Shown here piece by piece: positions 17,281 through 25,485 of a DNA stretch of 64,000 bases. Both the position numbers and the translations under genes were made by a program. The notes beneath the pieces are model-generated. The model worked only from the letters and a program-made list of their open reading frames with translations. It was not told the DNA's origin and searched no databases. This stretch comes from Listeria seeligeri serovar 1/2b str. SLCC3954 (lineage in GTDB: Bacteria; Bacillota; Bacilli; Lactobacillales; Listeriaceae): contig NC_013891.1 of NCBI RefSeq assembly GCF_000027145.1, positions 1,178,001 through 1,242,000 of the forward strand. The letters are read 5' to 3'. Position 1 is the first letter of the stretch; each line of letters begins with the position of its first letter.

Positions 17281-17754
17281 TTAGTTTGTTAGAGAAACTA
17301 ATGTAATTTCTTTTTTATTTAAATCTAAAAATGGTAATTTAACTCTTGTGTCTAGGCAGTAAGCGTTGTATAGTAAAGGTTTTAAAGTCGTAGTAGAAGT
17401 TTCTACTTGTCTGACAAAGTTACCAATTTCTTGATATAAAATTTCAATATTTTTTAAACTACCAATTTTGGAATCAATACGGTTTTCGCTGACATTGACA
17501 TTTGAGTTGGTTACTTTCTCGTTAAATTCATCATTGATAGCATCTTTTGTTCTTTCAATTCGTGTGAACCGCGTATCTTCCCAGTCAATTTCGATGATAT
17601 GACAGTCATCTAATTGTAAGAAATCGCCTGTCCAAAGCTTGCCATCAATTTCTACAATCATTCTAGTCTCAGGGAAAACCTCTTTGTTACGATATTTCTT
17701 TAGTAAATAATCATACATTTGTAATTGCGCTAAACAGTTATCCATGTGTGTCAT
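17281..17754 (-). CDS. Hypothetical soluble protein
   Basis: A 157-residue protein with an AAGGAGATGA ribosome binding site. The N-terminus is helical (NCLAQLQMYDYLLKKYRNK), followed by a beta-like segment (MIVEIDGKLWTGDFLQLDDCHIIEI). There are no membrane segments or recognisable motifs. A monocistronic layout with its own terminator suggests a real gene. Function is unknown. Confidence 0.6.
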   Translation of the reverse strand: MTHMDNCLAQLQMYDYLLKKYRNKEVFPETRMIVEIDGKLWTGDFLQLDDCHIIEIDWEDTRFTRIERTKDAINDEFNEKVTNSNVNVSENRIDSKIGSLKNIEILYQEIGNFVRQVETSTTTLKPLLYNAYCLDTRVKLPFLDLNKKEITLVSLTN

Positions 17755-17933
17755 CTCCTTATGGCATTATTATAGCACATTGTGATTAGTTGAACAATTT
17801 AATCTCGATAAATGAATAGTTGGGACTGTAACTTTTTAACTAGTTGTACAAAAGTCCTAATAAAACCCCTCCAAATAGTGAAAATAATGGTTAGATGTTA
17901 TACTAAATTTAAGAAGAAGTGGGAGGGAGACAC

Positions 17934-18863
17934 ATGTACAAAGAAATAAAATTAAAAGCAGTTGATGGGCTGGATTTACATTTACATATTTGGGATGAAG
18001 TCGAAAATCCGGTCGGTGTAGTCCAAATTGTTCATGGGATGGCAGAGCATGGTGCAAGATATAGTCAATTTGCAGACTGGCTTAACGAAGCTGGGTTTAT
18101 TGTTGTTGCAGATGACCACCGAGGCTTCGGTAAGTCAGCAATTGATAAAAACTATTTAGGTCATTTAGATGAAAATACTGGTTTTGAGGATATGCTTCAA
18201 GATGAAGTGACCGTAAAAGAATATCTAATGAAAACTTATCCAAAACTAGCTTATTTCATTTTTGCACACAGTATGGGAAGTTTCATTATGAGAACATTTA
18301 TTACTAAACATGAAGCGGATGGAGTCGTTTTTTCCGGTAGTGGTCTACAACCAAATCCTTTACTTAAAATGGGACAATTTGTTACGACACAACGAGTGAA
18401 GAAAGATGCAATGAAAAGAAGTGGATTTCTTAATAAGTTGGCATTCTGGGGATATAATAAACCGTTTAATGAGAATCACCGTTTTAGTTGGTTAACGAGA
18501 GATGCTTCGATTTACAAAGCTTACGAAGAAGATCCTTTTTGCGGTCCAGTTGTTGGGACGACAGGATTCTTCCACAATCTTTTTGAAGCTGTAAAAGTTA
18601 GCCAACAAAGTGAAACGTACCAAAGTGTACCAAAATCATTACCGATATTGTTACTTTCAGGGAGTGATGATCCAGTCGGGCATTTTGGCAAAGATACACC
18701 AAAAATTGCTTTAGCTCTTGAAAAAGCTGGAGTAGAAGATGTTACTTATAAAATTTATGAAAATGCTCGCCATGAATTAGTGAATGAGCTATGTAAAGAA
18801 ACAGTTTTTCAAGATGTTATAAATTGGATGAATGCTAAAATAAAGCGGTTTGGCCATAACTAA
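17934..18863 (+). CDS. Alpha/beta hydrolase, lysophospholipase/monoglyceride lipase-like
   Basis: A 309-residue serine hydrolase. It has HGMAEHGARY (oxyanion region, ~40-50), nucleophile elbow FAHSMGS (~110), SGSDDPVG (acid region) and a C-terminal ENARHELVNE (catalytic His). The pattern matches the PldB/MGL group that cleaves monoacylglycerols and lysophospholipids. Start 17934 follows GGGAGGG; the longer open frame from 17919 is unnecessary. A hairpin repeat follows. Confidence 0.83.
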   Translation: MYKEIKLKAVDGLDLHLHIWDEVENPVGVVQIVHGMAEHGARYSQFADWLNEAGFIVVADDHRGFGKSAIDKNYLGHLDENTGFEDMLQDEVTVKEYLMKTYPKLAYFIFAHSMGSFIMRTFITKHEADGVVFSGSGLQPNPLLKMGQFVTTQRVKKDAMKRSGFLNKLAFWGYNKPFNENHRFSWLTRDASIYKAYEEDPFCGPVVGTTGFFHNLFEAVKVSQQSETYQSVPKSLPILLLSGSDDPVGHFGKDTPKIALALEKAGVEDVTYKIYENARHELVNELCKETVFQDVINWMNAKIKRFGHN

Positions 18864-18881
18864 AACTCAGGAATTAAATAG

Positions 18882-18975
18882 AAAAGCAGAAATCATGTAT
18901 AAAACCATTTCGGAAAATGGAATAAACACGATTTCTGCTTTTTTCAATTTATAGAGCCTTTTGTACCAGCCTCTT
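18882..18975. repeat. Intergenic hairpin-tail repeat, copy A (also a terminator)
   Basis: AAAAGCAGAAATC pairs with GATTTCTGCTTTT around an inner CCATTT/AAATGG stem. A tail, AGAGCCTTTTGTACCAGCC, follows. The same architecture with related sequence recurs at 24782-24895, so it looks like a dispersed element rather than a plain terminator. It also ends the hydrolase and proA genes from either side. Confidence 0.6.
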
Positions 18976-20223
18976 TTATTCTCTAATCTGACCATCACCG
19001 AAAATAATATATTTGGTGGAAGTTAGTTCTGTTAACCCCATTGGTCCTCGAGCATGTAATTTTTGTGTACTAATACCAATTTCTGCACCAAATCCCATTG
19101 CAAAACCATCTGTAAAACGAGTGGAAGCATTAATATAAACTGCAGCAGCATCCACTTTTTGGTGGAATGCTTGGCCCGTCGCATAGTCATTAGAGACAAT
19201 CGCTTCCGAGTGTTTTGTTCCATACTTGTTGATATGCTCAATCGCCTCGTCAACAGTATCAACCACTTTAACAGCTAAAATAAAGTCTAAAAATTCTTCT
19301 TCCCAGTCGGATTCTGTAGCTACTTTGGCATTAGTTAAAATTTCTCTTGCTCGATCATCAGCCCGTAATTCGACATTGTATTTGTCTAGGGCAGTTTCCA
19401 TTGCAGGTAAGTAAGACGCCGCCACATCACGGTGAATAAGTAAAGTCTCTGCAGCATTACAGACAGAAGGACGAGAACATTTTGCATTCACCAAAATATC
19501 TATTGCCATTTGTTTTTCAGCTGCTTTGTCTACATAGATATGGCAATTTCCTGTGCCGGTCTCAATAACTGGAACAGTAGCATTTTCGAGAACTGTTTGA
19601 ATGAGTCTAGCTCCTCCGCGAGGGATAAGTACATCTAAAAAGCGATTTAACCGCATCATATCACGAGCAGTTTCTCTAGAAGTGTCTTCAATTAGTTGCA
19701 CACTAGCACGCGGAAAATTGGATGCCTCTAAAGAATTCTGGATAACGGACATTAAAGCTTTATTGGAATCAATTGCGTCACTACCGCCTCGTAAAATAAC
19801 GGCATTGCCTGTTTTAAAACAAAGGACAGAAGCATCGACCGTGACATTTGGGCGTGATTCATAAATAATTCCAATCACTCCAAGTGGAACTCTTGTTTTT
19901 CCGATAGTTAATTCCGCTTCATTTTTCCACATATGGATGACCTCGCCGATAGGGTCTGCAAGATTTACTACTTCTTTTACTGCTTCCGCGATGTCTTTAA
20001 TTCGTTCCTCTGTTAAGCGTAGGCGGTCAATCATTGTTTCCGGCGTGCCTTTTTCCTGTGCACGAAGGATATCTTTTTTATTTTCTTGCAAAAGTTGGGT
20101 GCTATTAGCTAATAAGTCATTACTTAATTGAAGTAAGGCGGCATTTTTTTCTTTTGTGCTTGCTTGAGCTAAAAATGTAGCAGCTTCTTTTGATGCAGCT
20201 CCTTTTTTAATGAGTTCCGTCAT
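18976..20223 (-). CDS. proA: Glutamate-5-semialdehyde dehydrogenase (gamma-glutamyl phosphate reductase)
   Basis: A 415-residue NADPH-dependent enzyme, the second step of proline synthesis. It has the ALDH-like Rossmann domain, the catalytic Cys in the [16 protein letters not shown] region (~255), and the conserved ARGPMGL near the C-terminus. Start 20223 (MTELIKKG) overlaps the proB 3' end by 17 bp, consistent with coupled translation. proB-proA order is typical. Confidence 0.9.
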   Translation of the reverse strand: MTELIKKGAASKEAATFLAQASTKEKNAALLQLSNDLLANSTQLLQENKKDILRAQEKGTPETMIDRLRLTEERIKDIAEAVKEVVNLADPIGEVIHMWKNEAELTIGKTRVPLGVIGIIYESRPNVTVDASVLCFKTGNAVILRGGSDAIDSNKALMSVIQNSLEASNFPRASVQLIEDTSRETARDMMRLNRFLDVLIPRGGARLIQTVLENATVPVIETGTGNCHIYVDKAAEKQMAIDILVNAKCSRPSVCNAAETLLIHRDVAASYLPAMETALDKYNVELRADDRAREILTNAKVATESDWEEEFLDFILAVKVVDTVDEAIEHINKYGTKHSEAIVSNDYATGQAFHQKVDAAAVYINASTRFTDGFAMGFGAEIGISTQKLHARGPMGLTELTSTKYIIFGDGQIRE

Positions 20224-21037
20224 GCGAATATTCCTCCTTTTGGCTAGCGAATAAAGTACCAACTTGTTCACCTTGCATAATATCGAAAATAACGGTAGGA
20301 TTTTTTCCGTTTGTTAAAATCATTTTTTGACCGGAGTCGATGCAATAAGAAGCAGCAGAAAGTTTTGTTAACATACCGCCTGTACCAAATTCAGAGCCTT
20401 TCCCACCTGCTAGAGCTTCAATCTCTGGAGTAATTTGATTGATTTCAGAAAACATCGCTGCATTCGGATTGGTCGTAGGGTTCGTTTCATAAAAACCATC
20501 AATGTCGGATAACATAATCAGCAAATCTGCTTGTACTAATTTTGCAACTATAGCTGAAAGGAGGTCATTATCTCCGTATTTTGTAAGGTGGTCTAATTCT
20601 TCAACCGCCACTGTATCGTTTTCATTTACAATGGGGATAATTCCACGATTCAAAAGGCTTTCGAGTGTATTCATTACGTTTGCTCGACTAATAGGGAAGT
20701 CGGTCACATCGCGAGTGAGTAAGACTTGTCCAACAACTTGGCCATATTCGCCAAAGAATTTACTATAAATATGCATTAGTTCACTTTGACCAACCGAGGC
20801 GACCGCTTGTTGTTCAGGGATGCTTGTAGGTCTTTCATGAAGTTGCAATTTATGACAGCCAACACCAATTGCGCCAGAAGAAACAAGAATCACTTCTTTG
20901 CCTTCGTTTTTAAGATCAGATAATACCATGGCTAATTTTTCAATCGTTCGTAAATTTATATGGCCATTTCCATACATTAAAGTACTAGTACCAACTTTTA
21001 TCACTAATCTATTACTATTCTTTAAAGATTCGCGCAT
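20207..21037 (-). CDS. proB: Glutamate 5-kinase
   Basis: A 276-residue amino-acid kinase, the first step of proline synthesis. N-terminal [13 protein letters not shown], the SSGAIGVG segment and [10 protein letters not shown] are diagnostic. It lacks the C-terminal PUA domain of longer ProB forms. It sits directly upstream of proA in an operon. GAGGGG lies upstream of the ATG. No T-box leader was recognised in the 160 bp in front of it. Confidence 0.9.
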   Translation of the reverse strand: MRESLKNSNRLVIKVGTSTLMYGNGHINLRTIEKLAMVLSDLKNEGKEVILVSSGAIGVGCHKLQLHERPTSIPEQQAVASVGQSELMHIYSKFFGEYGQVVGQVLLTRDVTDFPISRANVMNTLESLLNRGIIPIVNENDTVAVEELDHLTKYGDNDLLSAIVAKLVQADLLIMLSDIDGFYETNPTTNPNAAMFSEINQITPEIEALAGGKGSEFGTGGMLTKLSAASYCIDSGQKMILTNGKNPTVIFDIMQGEQVGTLFASQKEEYSHDGTH

Positions 21038-21169
21038 TGCTATGACCCCTCTGCTAATTAGATAATACCTCTATTTTACATGAAAAACAGAAGATGTCTA
21101 TAAAATAATGTCGTTTTTAACAGCAAAATTTATAATTTTCGGTATTCTTTTGAAAAGAAGCGATAAAAA

Positions 21170-21199
21170 AGAGTGCTAAGAAATTTTCTTAACACTCTA
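21170..21199 (-). terminator. Terminator of the PrsW-family gene
   Basis: AGAGTGCTAAGAA pairs with TTCTTAACACTCT just after the gene ending at 21204. Confidence 0.8.
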
Positions 21200-21203
21200 A
21201 AAC

Positions 21204-22343
21204 TTATTTAGTAGCTTTACTTGCGGCAGAGATAACAGAAACTTGTTTTAAACCTCTACTAATTAAGCGCAGAATAACGAACCAAACAACTACGATTAAG
21301 ACAATTTGTTTAAATGCGATTTCTGGAAGTGGGTTGAACGGGCAATCCCAAACAAAATGTAAAGCAATCGGAATAATGAACCATTTCCAAAAAGTTCCTG
21401 TGAAAATATGATGCATCCCGAGCTTTTGATCTCCTTTAGCAATAACAAGCGCAGCGCCTGTAATAGCAGCCCATACGACGTGACCACCAATTGACTGCCA
21501 ACCACGACTGAAAATAACATTTAGCATTGTTTCGCCTGCAATATGGATATCTTTGAATAGAAACGCTGCATCGACACTGTAATTAAAAGCATAACCAAGT
21601 GATTCAAAAGCTGCAAATCCTGCACCAACAGCTGCACCAATTAATAAGCCATTTAAAATATACTTAGAATTCAATGAACGAATGAAGAGTGCGACGATAA
21701 TCATTTTACCAGTTTCTTCAATAAATCCAACTAACAAGGCATTAAAATAATTTAATTTACCAACTGGAATAATGGAGTAGATGATAAGTGTGGCAACAAG
21801 CGCTGCGACACCCCCGATGAAAAACATCCGAACGACATCAAAAACACTAATATTCCGAGGTGCATTCGTTTCAAAAAAGAATAATAATACAGAAAACGGA
21901 ACTGCGAATGAACCAATTACCATAAGGCCAGGAATCGTATTAGAATTATCGAATAAATATGTACAAGCAAGAAGTAAGAAATATGTAACAATTAGAACTA
22001 AGAAAACTCTTGAAAATACCCATGGATGCGGCCAAGAATGTGGTATATCACTTGTTGCGGGAGTGGTATATTTTGTACCTGCAATAAAGACTTTTTCGCC
22101 TTCTTCTTTGGAATGTTTCTTGAAAACAGCCGAAAATAGATTACCGATTTTTAGTTCTGAATTCCCGTGATTTTGTGCATGTCGATATAACTCTGTCTGT
22201 TTAAATGCGCCCCACTCTGGATGAGGGGATTTTTGGACTAGTGTGGAATCTTGAATCTCCCTTTTTTTATATAGAGCAACCATCTCTATATTAGTAAAAG
22301 GTCCCACTTTCTGCTCGTTCTTTTTGAAGTACCATTCTGACAA
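21204..22343 (-). CDS. PrsW-family intramembrane protease with N-terminal GYF_2 domain
   Basis: A 379-residue protein. Residues 1-55 (EWYFKKNEQKVGPFTNIEMVALYKKREI) form a GYF_2-like domain. The rest has about 8-9 TM helices with the PrsW metalloprotease motifs EETGK, FESLGY and HFVWD. PrsW in B. subtilis cleaves the anti-sigma factor RsiW; the substrate here is unknown. TTG at 22343 is preferred because GGGGGAG lies 6 nt upstream; an upstream ATG lacks a site. Confidence 0.8.
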   Translation of the reverse strand: MSEWYFKKNEQKVGPFTNIEMVALYKKREIQDSTLVQKSPHPEWGAFKQTELYRHAQNHGNSELKIGNLFSAVFKKHSKEEGEKVFIAGTKYTTPATSDIPHSWPHPWVFSRVFLVLIVTYFLLLACTYLFDNSNTIPGLMVIGSFAVPFSVLLFFFETNAPRNISVFDVVRMFFIGGVAALVATLIIYSIIPVGKLNYFNALLVGFIEETGKMIIVALFIRSLNSKYILNGLLIGAAVGAGFAAFESLGYAFNYSVDAAFLFKDIHIAGETMLNVIFSRGWQSIGGHVVWAAITGAALVIAKGDQKLGMHHIFTGTFWKWFIIPIALHFVWDCPFNPLPEIAFKQIVLIVVVWFVILRLISRGLKQVSVISAASKATK

Positions 22344-22423
22344 ATGAAACTCCCCCTTTGCTATTTTATTTTTAGACAATTAAATTTACCCCAAAAAAGC
22401 AAAACTTAAACGTCAAAAGGGAA

Positions 22424-22819
22424 TTAATCATTAAGTTTTTTCGCTTGTTCATAAATAAAATCAATTGAATCAGCAAGAAAATGAGCAGAAGCATCGTTCA
22501 AAGGAGCACCGTCTAATTTCAAGTCATCTTCATTTCTCAAATCTTCGCTAATTTTTGTCATTCTTTTAGCGATATCTTTTTCACTTTCGAGTTCACTAGG
22601 TGCAAAAGTGGGCATGCTTTGTTGTCCGAGTAAATAATCTACACTAACATCATAAAGCGTGGCAATTTGTGTGACCATATCTAAATCTGGTTCACGAATA
22701 CCGTACTCCCAATTGCCATAAGTAGAAGGTGCTTTTAGCCCAAGTCTTCGAGCGGTTTCAGCTTTTGACCAGCCTTGTTTTTCTCTGAGTAAAGTAAGTC
22801 TATTACTTAAATTTGGCAT
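22424..22819 (-). CDS. XRE-family transcriptional regulator (larger of a divergent pair)
   Basis: A 131-residue protein. The N-terminal HTH_3 domain (LSNRLTLLREKQGWSKAETARRLGLKAPSTYGNWEYG, up to ~65) is followed by an acidic, helical C-terminal tail. ATG at 22819 follows AAAGGAGTGA; the open frame further upstream lacks a site. It is divergent from a second small XRE protein with an inverted repeat between them, suggesting cross- or auto-regulation. Confidence 0.8.
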   Translation of the reverse strand: MPNLSNRLTLLREKQGWSKAETARRLGLKAPSTYGNWEYGIREPDLDMVTQIATLYDVSVDYLLGQQSMPTFAPSELESEKDIAKRMTKISEDLRNEDDLKLDGAPLNDASAHFLADSIDFIYEQAKKLND

Positions 22820-22899
22820 AATTTCACTCCTTTCTGTTTGATTATACAATATCTTACTCAATTTAGCTATATTTTAACACAAAACGTATTAATTGGCAA

Positions 22900-22943
22900 T
22901 TGACAGTCACTAAATGAGTTGTTATTATAATGATAGCAACTCA
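22900..22943 (+). promoter_or_regulatory. Promoter and candidate operator between the XRE genes
   Basis: TTGACA (22900-22905), 17 bp, TATTAT (22923-22928; TATAAT overlaps at 22926-22931). An inverted repeat TGAGTTG...CAACTCA (22915-22943) spans the -10 region. It is a plausible binding site for either XRE protein. Confidence 0.5.
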
Positions 22944-22969
22944 AACTGTGTAGATAAGGAGAAGATGAC

Positions 22970-23185
22970 ATGAAAGCAGTAGACACCAGAAGAATTAATA
23001 CGGACAAAATTCGAGAGCTACGATTGCAACGGGGCATCACACAAGCTTTTATTGCGAGGAAGATGGGATATAAATATACTAGTGGATACAGTAATATCGA
23101 GAAAGGTGCAGTCAGACTTTCGCATAAGAATGCCGTTATCTTGAGCGAAATCTTAATGTGTGATTTAAAGTGTTTTTATGAGTAA
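22970..23185 (+). CDS. Small XRE-type HTH protein (Cro-like)
   Basis: A 71-residue single-domain HTH protein (NTDKIRELRLQRGITQAFIA... GYKYTSGYSNIEKG... LSEILMCDLKCFYE), with AAGGAG upstream of the ATG. Its last ~24 nt of coding sequence lie inside direct repeat copy 1, whose second copy is at 25181. It is divergent from the larger XRE gene and may act as its antagonist or as a cassette regulator. Confidence 0.75.
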   Translation: MKAVDTRRINTDKIRELRLQRGITQAFIARKMGYKYTSGYSNIEKGAVRLSHKNAVILSEILMCDLKCFYE

Positions 23186-23286
23186 TCTAGAGGAAACAAC
23201 TCTCTGATGAAATAATTGACTAAATAAAAAAGCATCTCTGCTAAATTCAGATGGATGAATTTGACAGGAGATGCTTGTTTAAATTG
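23162..23286 (+). repeat. Direct repeat, copy 1 (125 bp)
   Basis: Identical to 25181-25306 except for one missing A in an A run near 23230. It begins inside the 3' end of the small XRE gene and contains a terminator (23230-23276) of the form AGCATCTCTG...CAGGAGATGCT with an inner AAATTCA/TGAATTT stem. Confidence 0.9.
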
Positions 23287-23772
23287 GATGAATGCTTTGA
23301 ATAAACATACATTATTTGTTAATGAAATATATTAAGTAAAAACGGCTAATAGTTGAATGAAATGGGAAGTGAATTCACGAGAATAGTATTACATAATTAC
23401 GTATTTAAAGTCAATAAACAGCTGAAATAAAAGGGTGTTTTATGAATAAATATGCGTTTTTATTCACCTTAATAGTATGGTATAATAACTTTTTTGGATA
23501 AAATCATATAAAAACATGTTGAAATATGAATGTTTTGTGACGCTATAATCCTTTTTTGCATAATTCGTGAATAATAACACAATTTGTGCGGAATTATTTT
23601 GAAAAAACAACGATTTTACTCAAATAGTGTAGTAATTAATCTAAATAAGCTTCATTTTAAGTCGTTCATGACAAGAATCGGACATTTCATTACATTTTTG
23701 GTTATACATTGGTTTTTCATGATAGACTGATTTTGAAAACAAGATTATACATAAAGGGAGAAAAATGATGTT
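23287..23772. other. Gene-free AT-rich intergenic stretch
   Basis: Very low GC. The only structure seen is a hairpin TGAATAAA/TTTATTCA around 23443-23465. No ORF beyond a 19-codon frame. It probably holds the promoter of the secreted-protein gene, but no clear -35/-10 was identified. Confidence 0.3.
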
Positions 23773-24384
23773 ATGAAAAAGCCTTTTTTAAAACATGTAG
23801 TGGTACCGATAATTGTTGGACTATTGGTAATAACGCCAATTACGCATGTATCTGCAGCAGTAAGGAATGTTGATACAACTCCAGTTATTACGCAAAAAGA
23901 AGTTGAAAGTGGTATACAAGATAACAACGATGAATTACCGGACGAATTTATTGTTAGAGATCAAGTCAGCCCAAGTGAACCAGTTAATCAAGAAAGACAG
24001 CTATTAAAAAGTGCAAGTCTAGGTTATGAGAAATGGACGAAAGTTTCTACAACAAGAAAAGTTTCAAAAGGATTTATTGCATGGCATCCTGGATGGAAAA
24101 ATTATCAATATAATATTTCTGCCTATTATTTCAGTAAAGCGACAATGAATGTGAGCGCGAGTATTGGTTATGGTAAATTCAGTATGTCTGTATCAAAAGC
24201 AGGCTCAAACGGGCAAATTATTAAAGCGAATCGTAAAAAGTGGACAAGACCTGCGATATATGGAAATGTAGACGCTACAAAGTGGACCGTTAAAAAATAT
24301 AATGGTGCGGGTAAATATACTGGTTCAACAACAAAATATACAAGCACTGCTTCAAGTACATATGTAAAAAGCCGTAATAAATAA
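23773..24384 (+). CDS. Secreted protein of unknown function
   Basis: A 203-residue protein with a Sec signal peptide (KKPFLKHVVVPIIVGLLVITP, cleavage probably after HVSA, ~residue 33). An acidic stretch (DNNDELPDEF) may be a propeptide. The C-terminal ~115 residues are basic and rich in W, Y, K, S and T, with repeated aromatic strands (KWTKVSTTRKVSKGFIAWH). No Cys, LPXTG or other anchor. No family was recognised; a secreted bacteriocin or toxin-like role is speculative. GGGAG precedes the ATG. The partner gene follows 21 bp later. Confidence 0.6.
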   Translation: MKKPFLKHVVVPIIVGLLVITPITHVSAAVRNVDTTPVITQKEVESGIQDNNDELPDEFIVRDQVSPSEPVNQERQLLKSASLGYEKWTKVSTTRKVSKGFIAWHPGWKNYQYNISAYYFSKATMNVSASIGYGKFSMSVSKAGSNGQIIKANRKKWTRPAIYGNVDATKWTVKKYNGAGKYTGSTTKYTSTASSTYVKSRNK

Positions 24385-24405
24385 AATGAAAAGAGAGTTA
24401 ATTAA

Positions 24406-24774
24406 ATGAAGAAAAAAAAGTGGTTAATATTAATAATTTTGATAATAGTTATTTGCGTTTCAGCATTCGGAATAAAATGGTTATTGGATAAAAATAATCT
24501 TGTAGGGATGGTACAAGTTGATGGGCTTGTTTATATAGTGACGAATGAACCTGCAAAGAATGAAGATGCCTTGGAAAAAATTGGAGAAGTAGAGCAGAAA
24601 ATAAAAAGCTATCAAACGCCAGATAAAGATTTTACCTCTAACTCTTTGAATGAAGGAGTAGAACTTTATCAAGCAAAAAATGGGGACGATTATCCTAGAA
24701 CTATTTTGTATAAAGAAGATGGCGAATACTATATTGCATCAGAAGCTAGGGAACAATCTCAGCAGCAGCAATAA
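24406..24774 (+). CDS. Membrane-anchored protein, partner of the secreted protein
   Basis: A 122-residue protein with a basic N-terminus (MKKKK), one TM helix (~6-27) and a hydrophilic outer domain ending EQSQQQQ. AGAGAG upstream of the ATG and the 21-bp gap suggest an operon with the secreted protein. The layout of secreted protein plus small membrane partner is seen in bacteriocin-immunity pairs, but no sequence support was found. A hairpin repeat follows. Confidence 0.55.
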   Translation: MKKKKWLILIILIIVICVSAFGIKWLLDKNNLVGMVQVDGLVYIVTNEPAKNEDALEKIGEVEQKIKSYQTPDKDFTSNSLNEGVELYQAKNGDDYPRTILYKEDGEYYIASEAREQSQQQQ

Positions 24775-24781
24775 AACAGAA

Positions 24782-24895
24782 GATAAACAAGCAAGAATCA
24801 TTGTATAGAGCCATTGTAAATAAATGGAATATACCTGATTCTTGCTTGTTTTTCATTTCAGAGCCCTTTTTGTTCCGACCGCCACTGTTATGTTT
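24782..24895. repeat. Intergenic hairpin-tail repeat, copy B (also a terminator)
   Basis: AACAAGCAAGAATCA (24786-24800) pairs with TGATTCTTGCTTGTT (24836-24850) around an inner CCATT/AATGG stem. A tail, CAGAGCCCTTTTTGTTCC, follows. Architecture and wording match copy A at 18882. It also terminates the secreted/membrane pair. Confidence 0.6.
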
Positions 24896-24910
24896 AGTAC
24901 TAATTACCTC

Positions 24911-24939
24911 TTGATAAAAAGAACGTTTGTTCACATAAT
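24911..24939 (+). promoter_or_regulatory. SOS promoter with LexA box
   Basis: TTGATA (24911-24916), 17 bp, CATAAT (24934-24939). GAACGTTTGTTC (24921-24932) fits the Gram-positive LexA core GAAC-N4-GTTC and lies inside the spacer, where bound LexA would block transcription. Confidence 0.75.
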
Positions 24940-24959
24940 CTTAACAAGAGGTGACAAGT

Positions 24960-25187
24960 ATGTATAATTTGATTGATAATGCATTAGAAAATACTATAGT
25001 TTTAAATGATGCAATGAATCGCAACTGGTCAGTAGAGGTAGTATTCTTACAAAACAATCACCACATAAGATTTAAGTATGTAGTACCGATTTATCTATAT
25101 CATGAAAGAAAGATAGTGCAGTTACAGCGTTTTGACGAACGCATATTTGATATTTCACTAGCTGATATTGTTTACTGTGAGATTTAA
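24960..25187 (+). CDS. Small SOS-controlled protein (YolD-like?)
   Basis: A 75-residue protein (ATG 24960 behind AAGAGG). Alternating strands and a closing FDISLADIVYCEI resemble the beta fold and ending of YolD-like proteins, which in Firmicutes often accompany UmuC-type polymerases. No polymerase gene is adjacent. The LexA box in its promoter predicts DNA-damage induction. Its last bases run into direct repeat copy 2. Confidence 0.55.
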   Translation: MYNLIDNALENTIVLNDAMNRNWSVEVVFLQNNHHIRFKYVVPIYLYHERKIVQLQRFDERIFDISLADIVYCEI

Positions 25188-25306
25188 AGTGTTTTTATGA
25201 GTAATCTAGAGGAAACAACTCTCTGATGAAATAATTGACTAAATAAAAAAAGCATCTCTGCTAAATTCAGATGGATGAATTTGACAGGAGATGCTTGTTT
25301 AAATTG
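25181..25306 (+). repeat. Direct repeat, copy 2 (126 bp)
   Basis: Matches 23162-23286 with one extra A. It starts at the end of the SOS gene and includes the same terminator (25250-25296). Confidence 0.9.
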
Positions 25307-25485
25307 AAAATACAAAAAAGTGTCCGGATTTTTAGACCCTTAAGACCCTTGACAGAAGCTAGCTATCCAAGTAGAATGAACCAATCCAAAACAACTATTT
25401 CATCTTAAAATGGTTAAAGTTTTCACAATAAGGGTAAATCCAAAAAGAATAAATAAAGCTTTTTCAAATAAAAGGAGATAAAATA

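Noticed and set aside
18821-23296. A 16-nt identical string at 18821-18836 and 23281-23296
   Set aside because: A match of this length is expected by chance in 64 kb of AT-rich DNA, and it sits in unrelated contexts.
22424-25306. Prophage remnant
   Set aside because: XRE regulators and an SOS gene are suggestive, but no integrase, structural or lysis gene is present.
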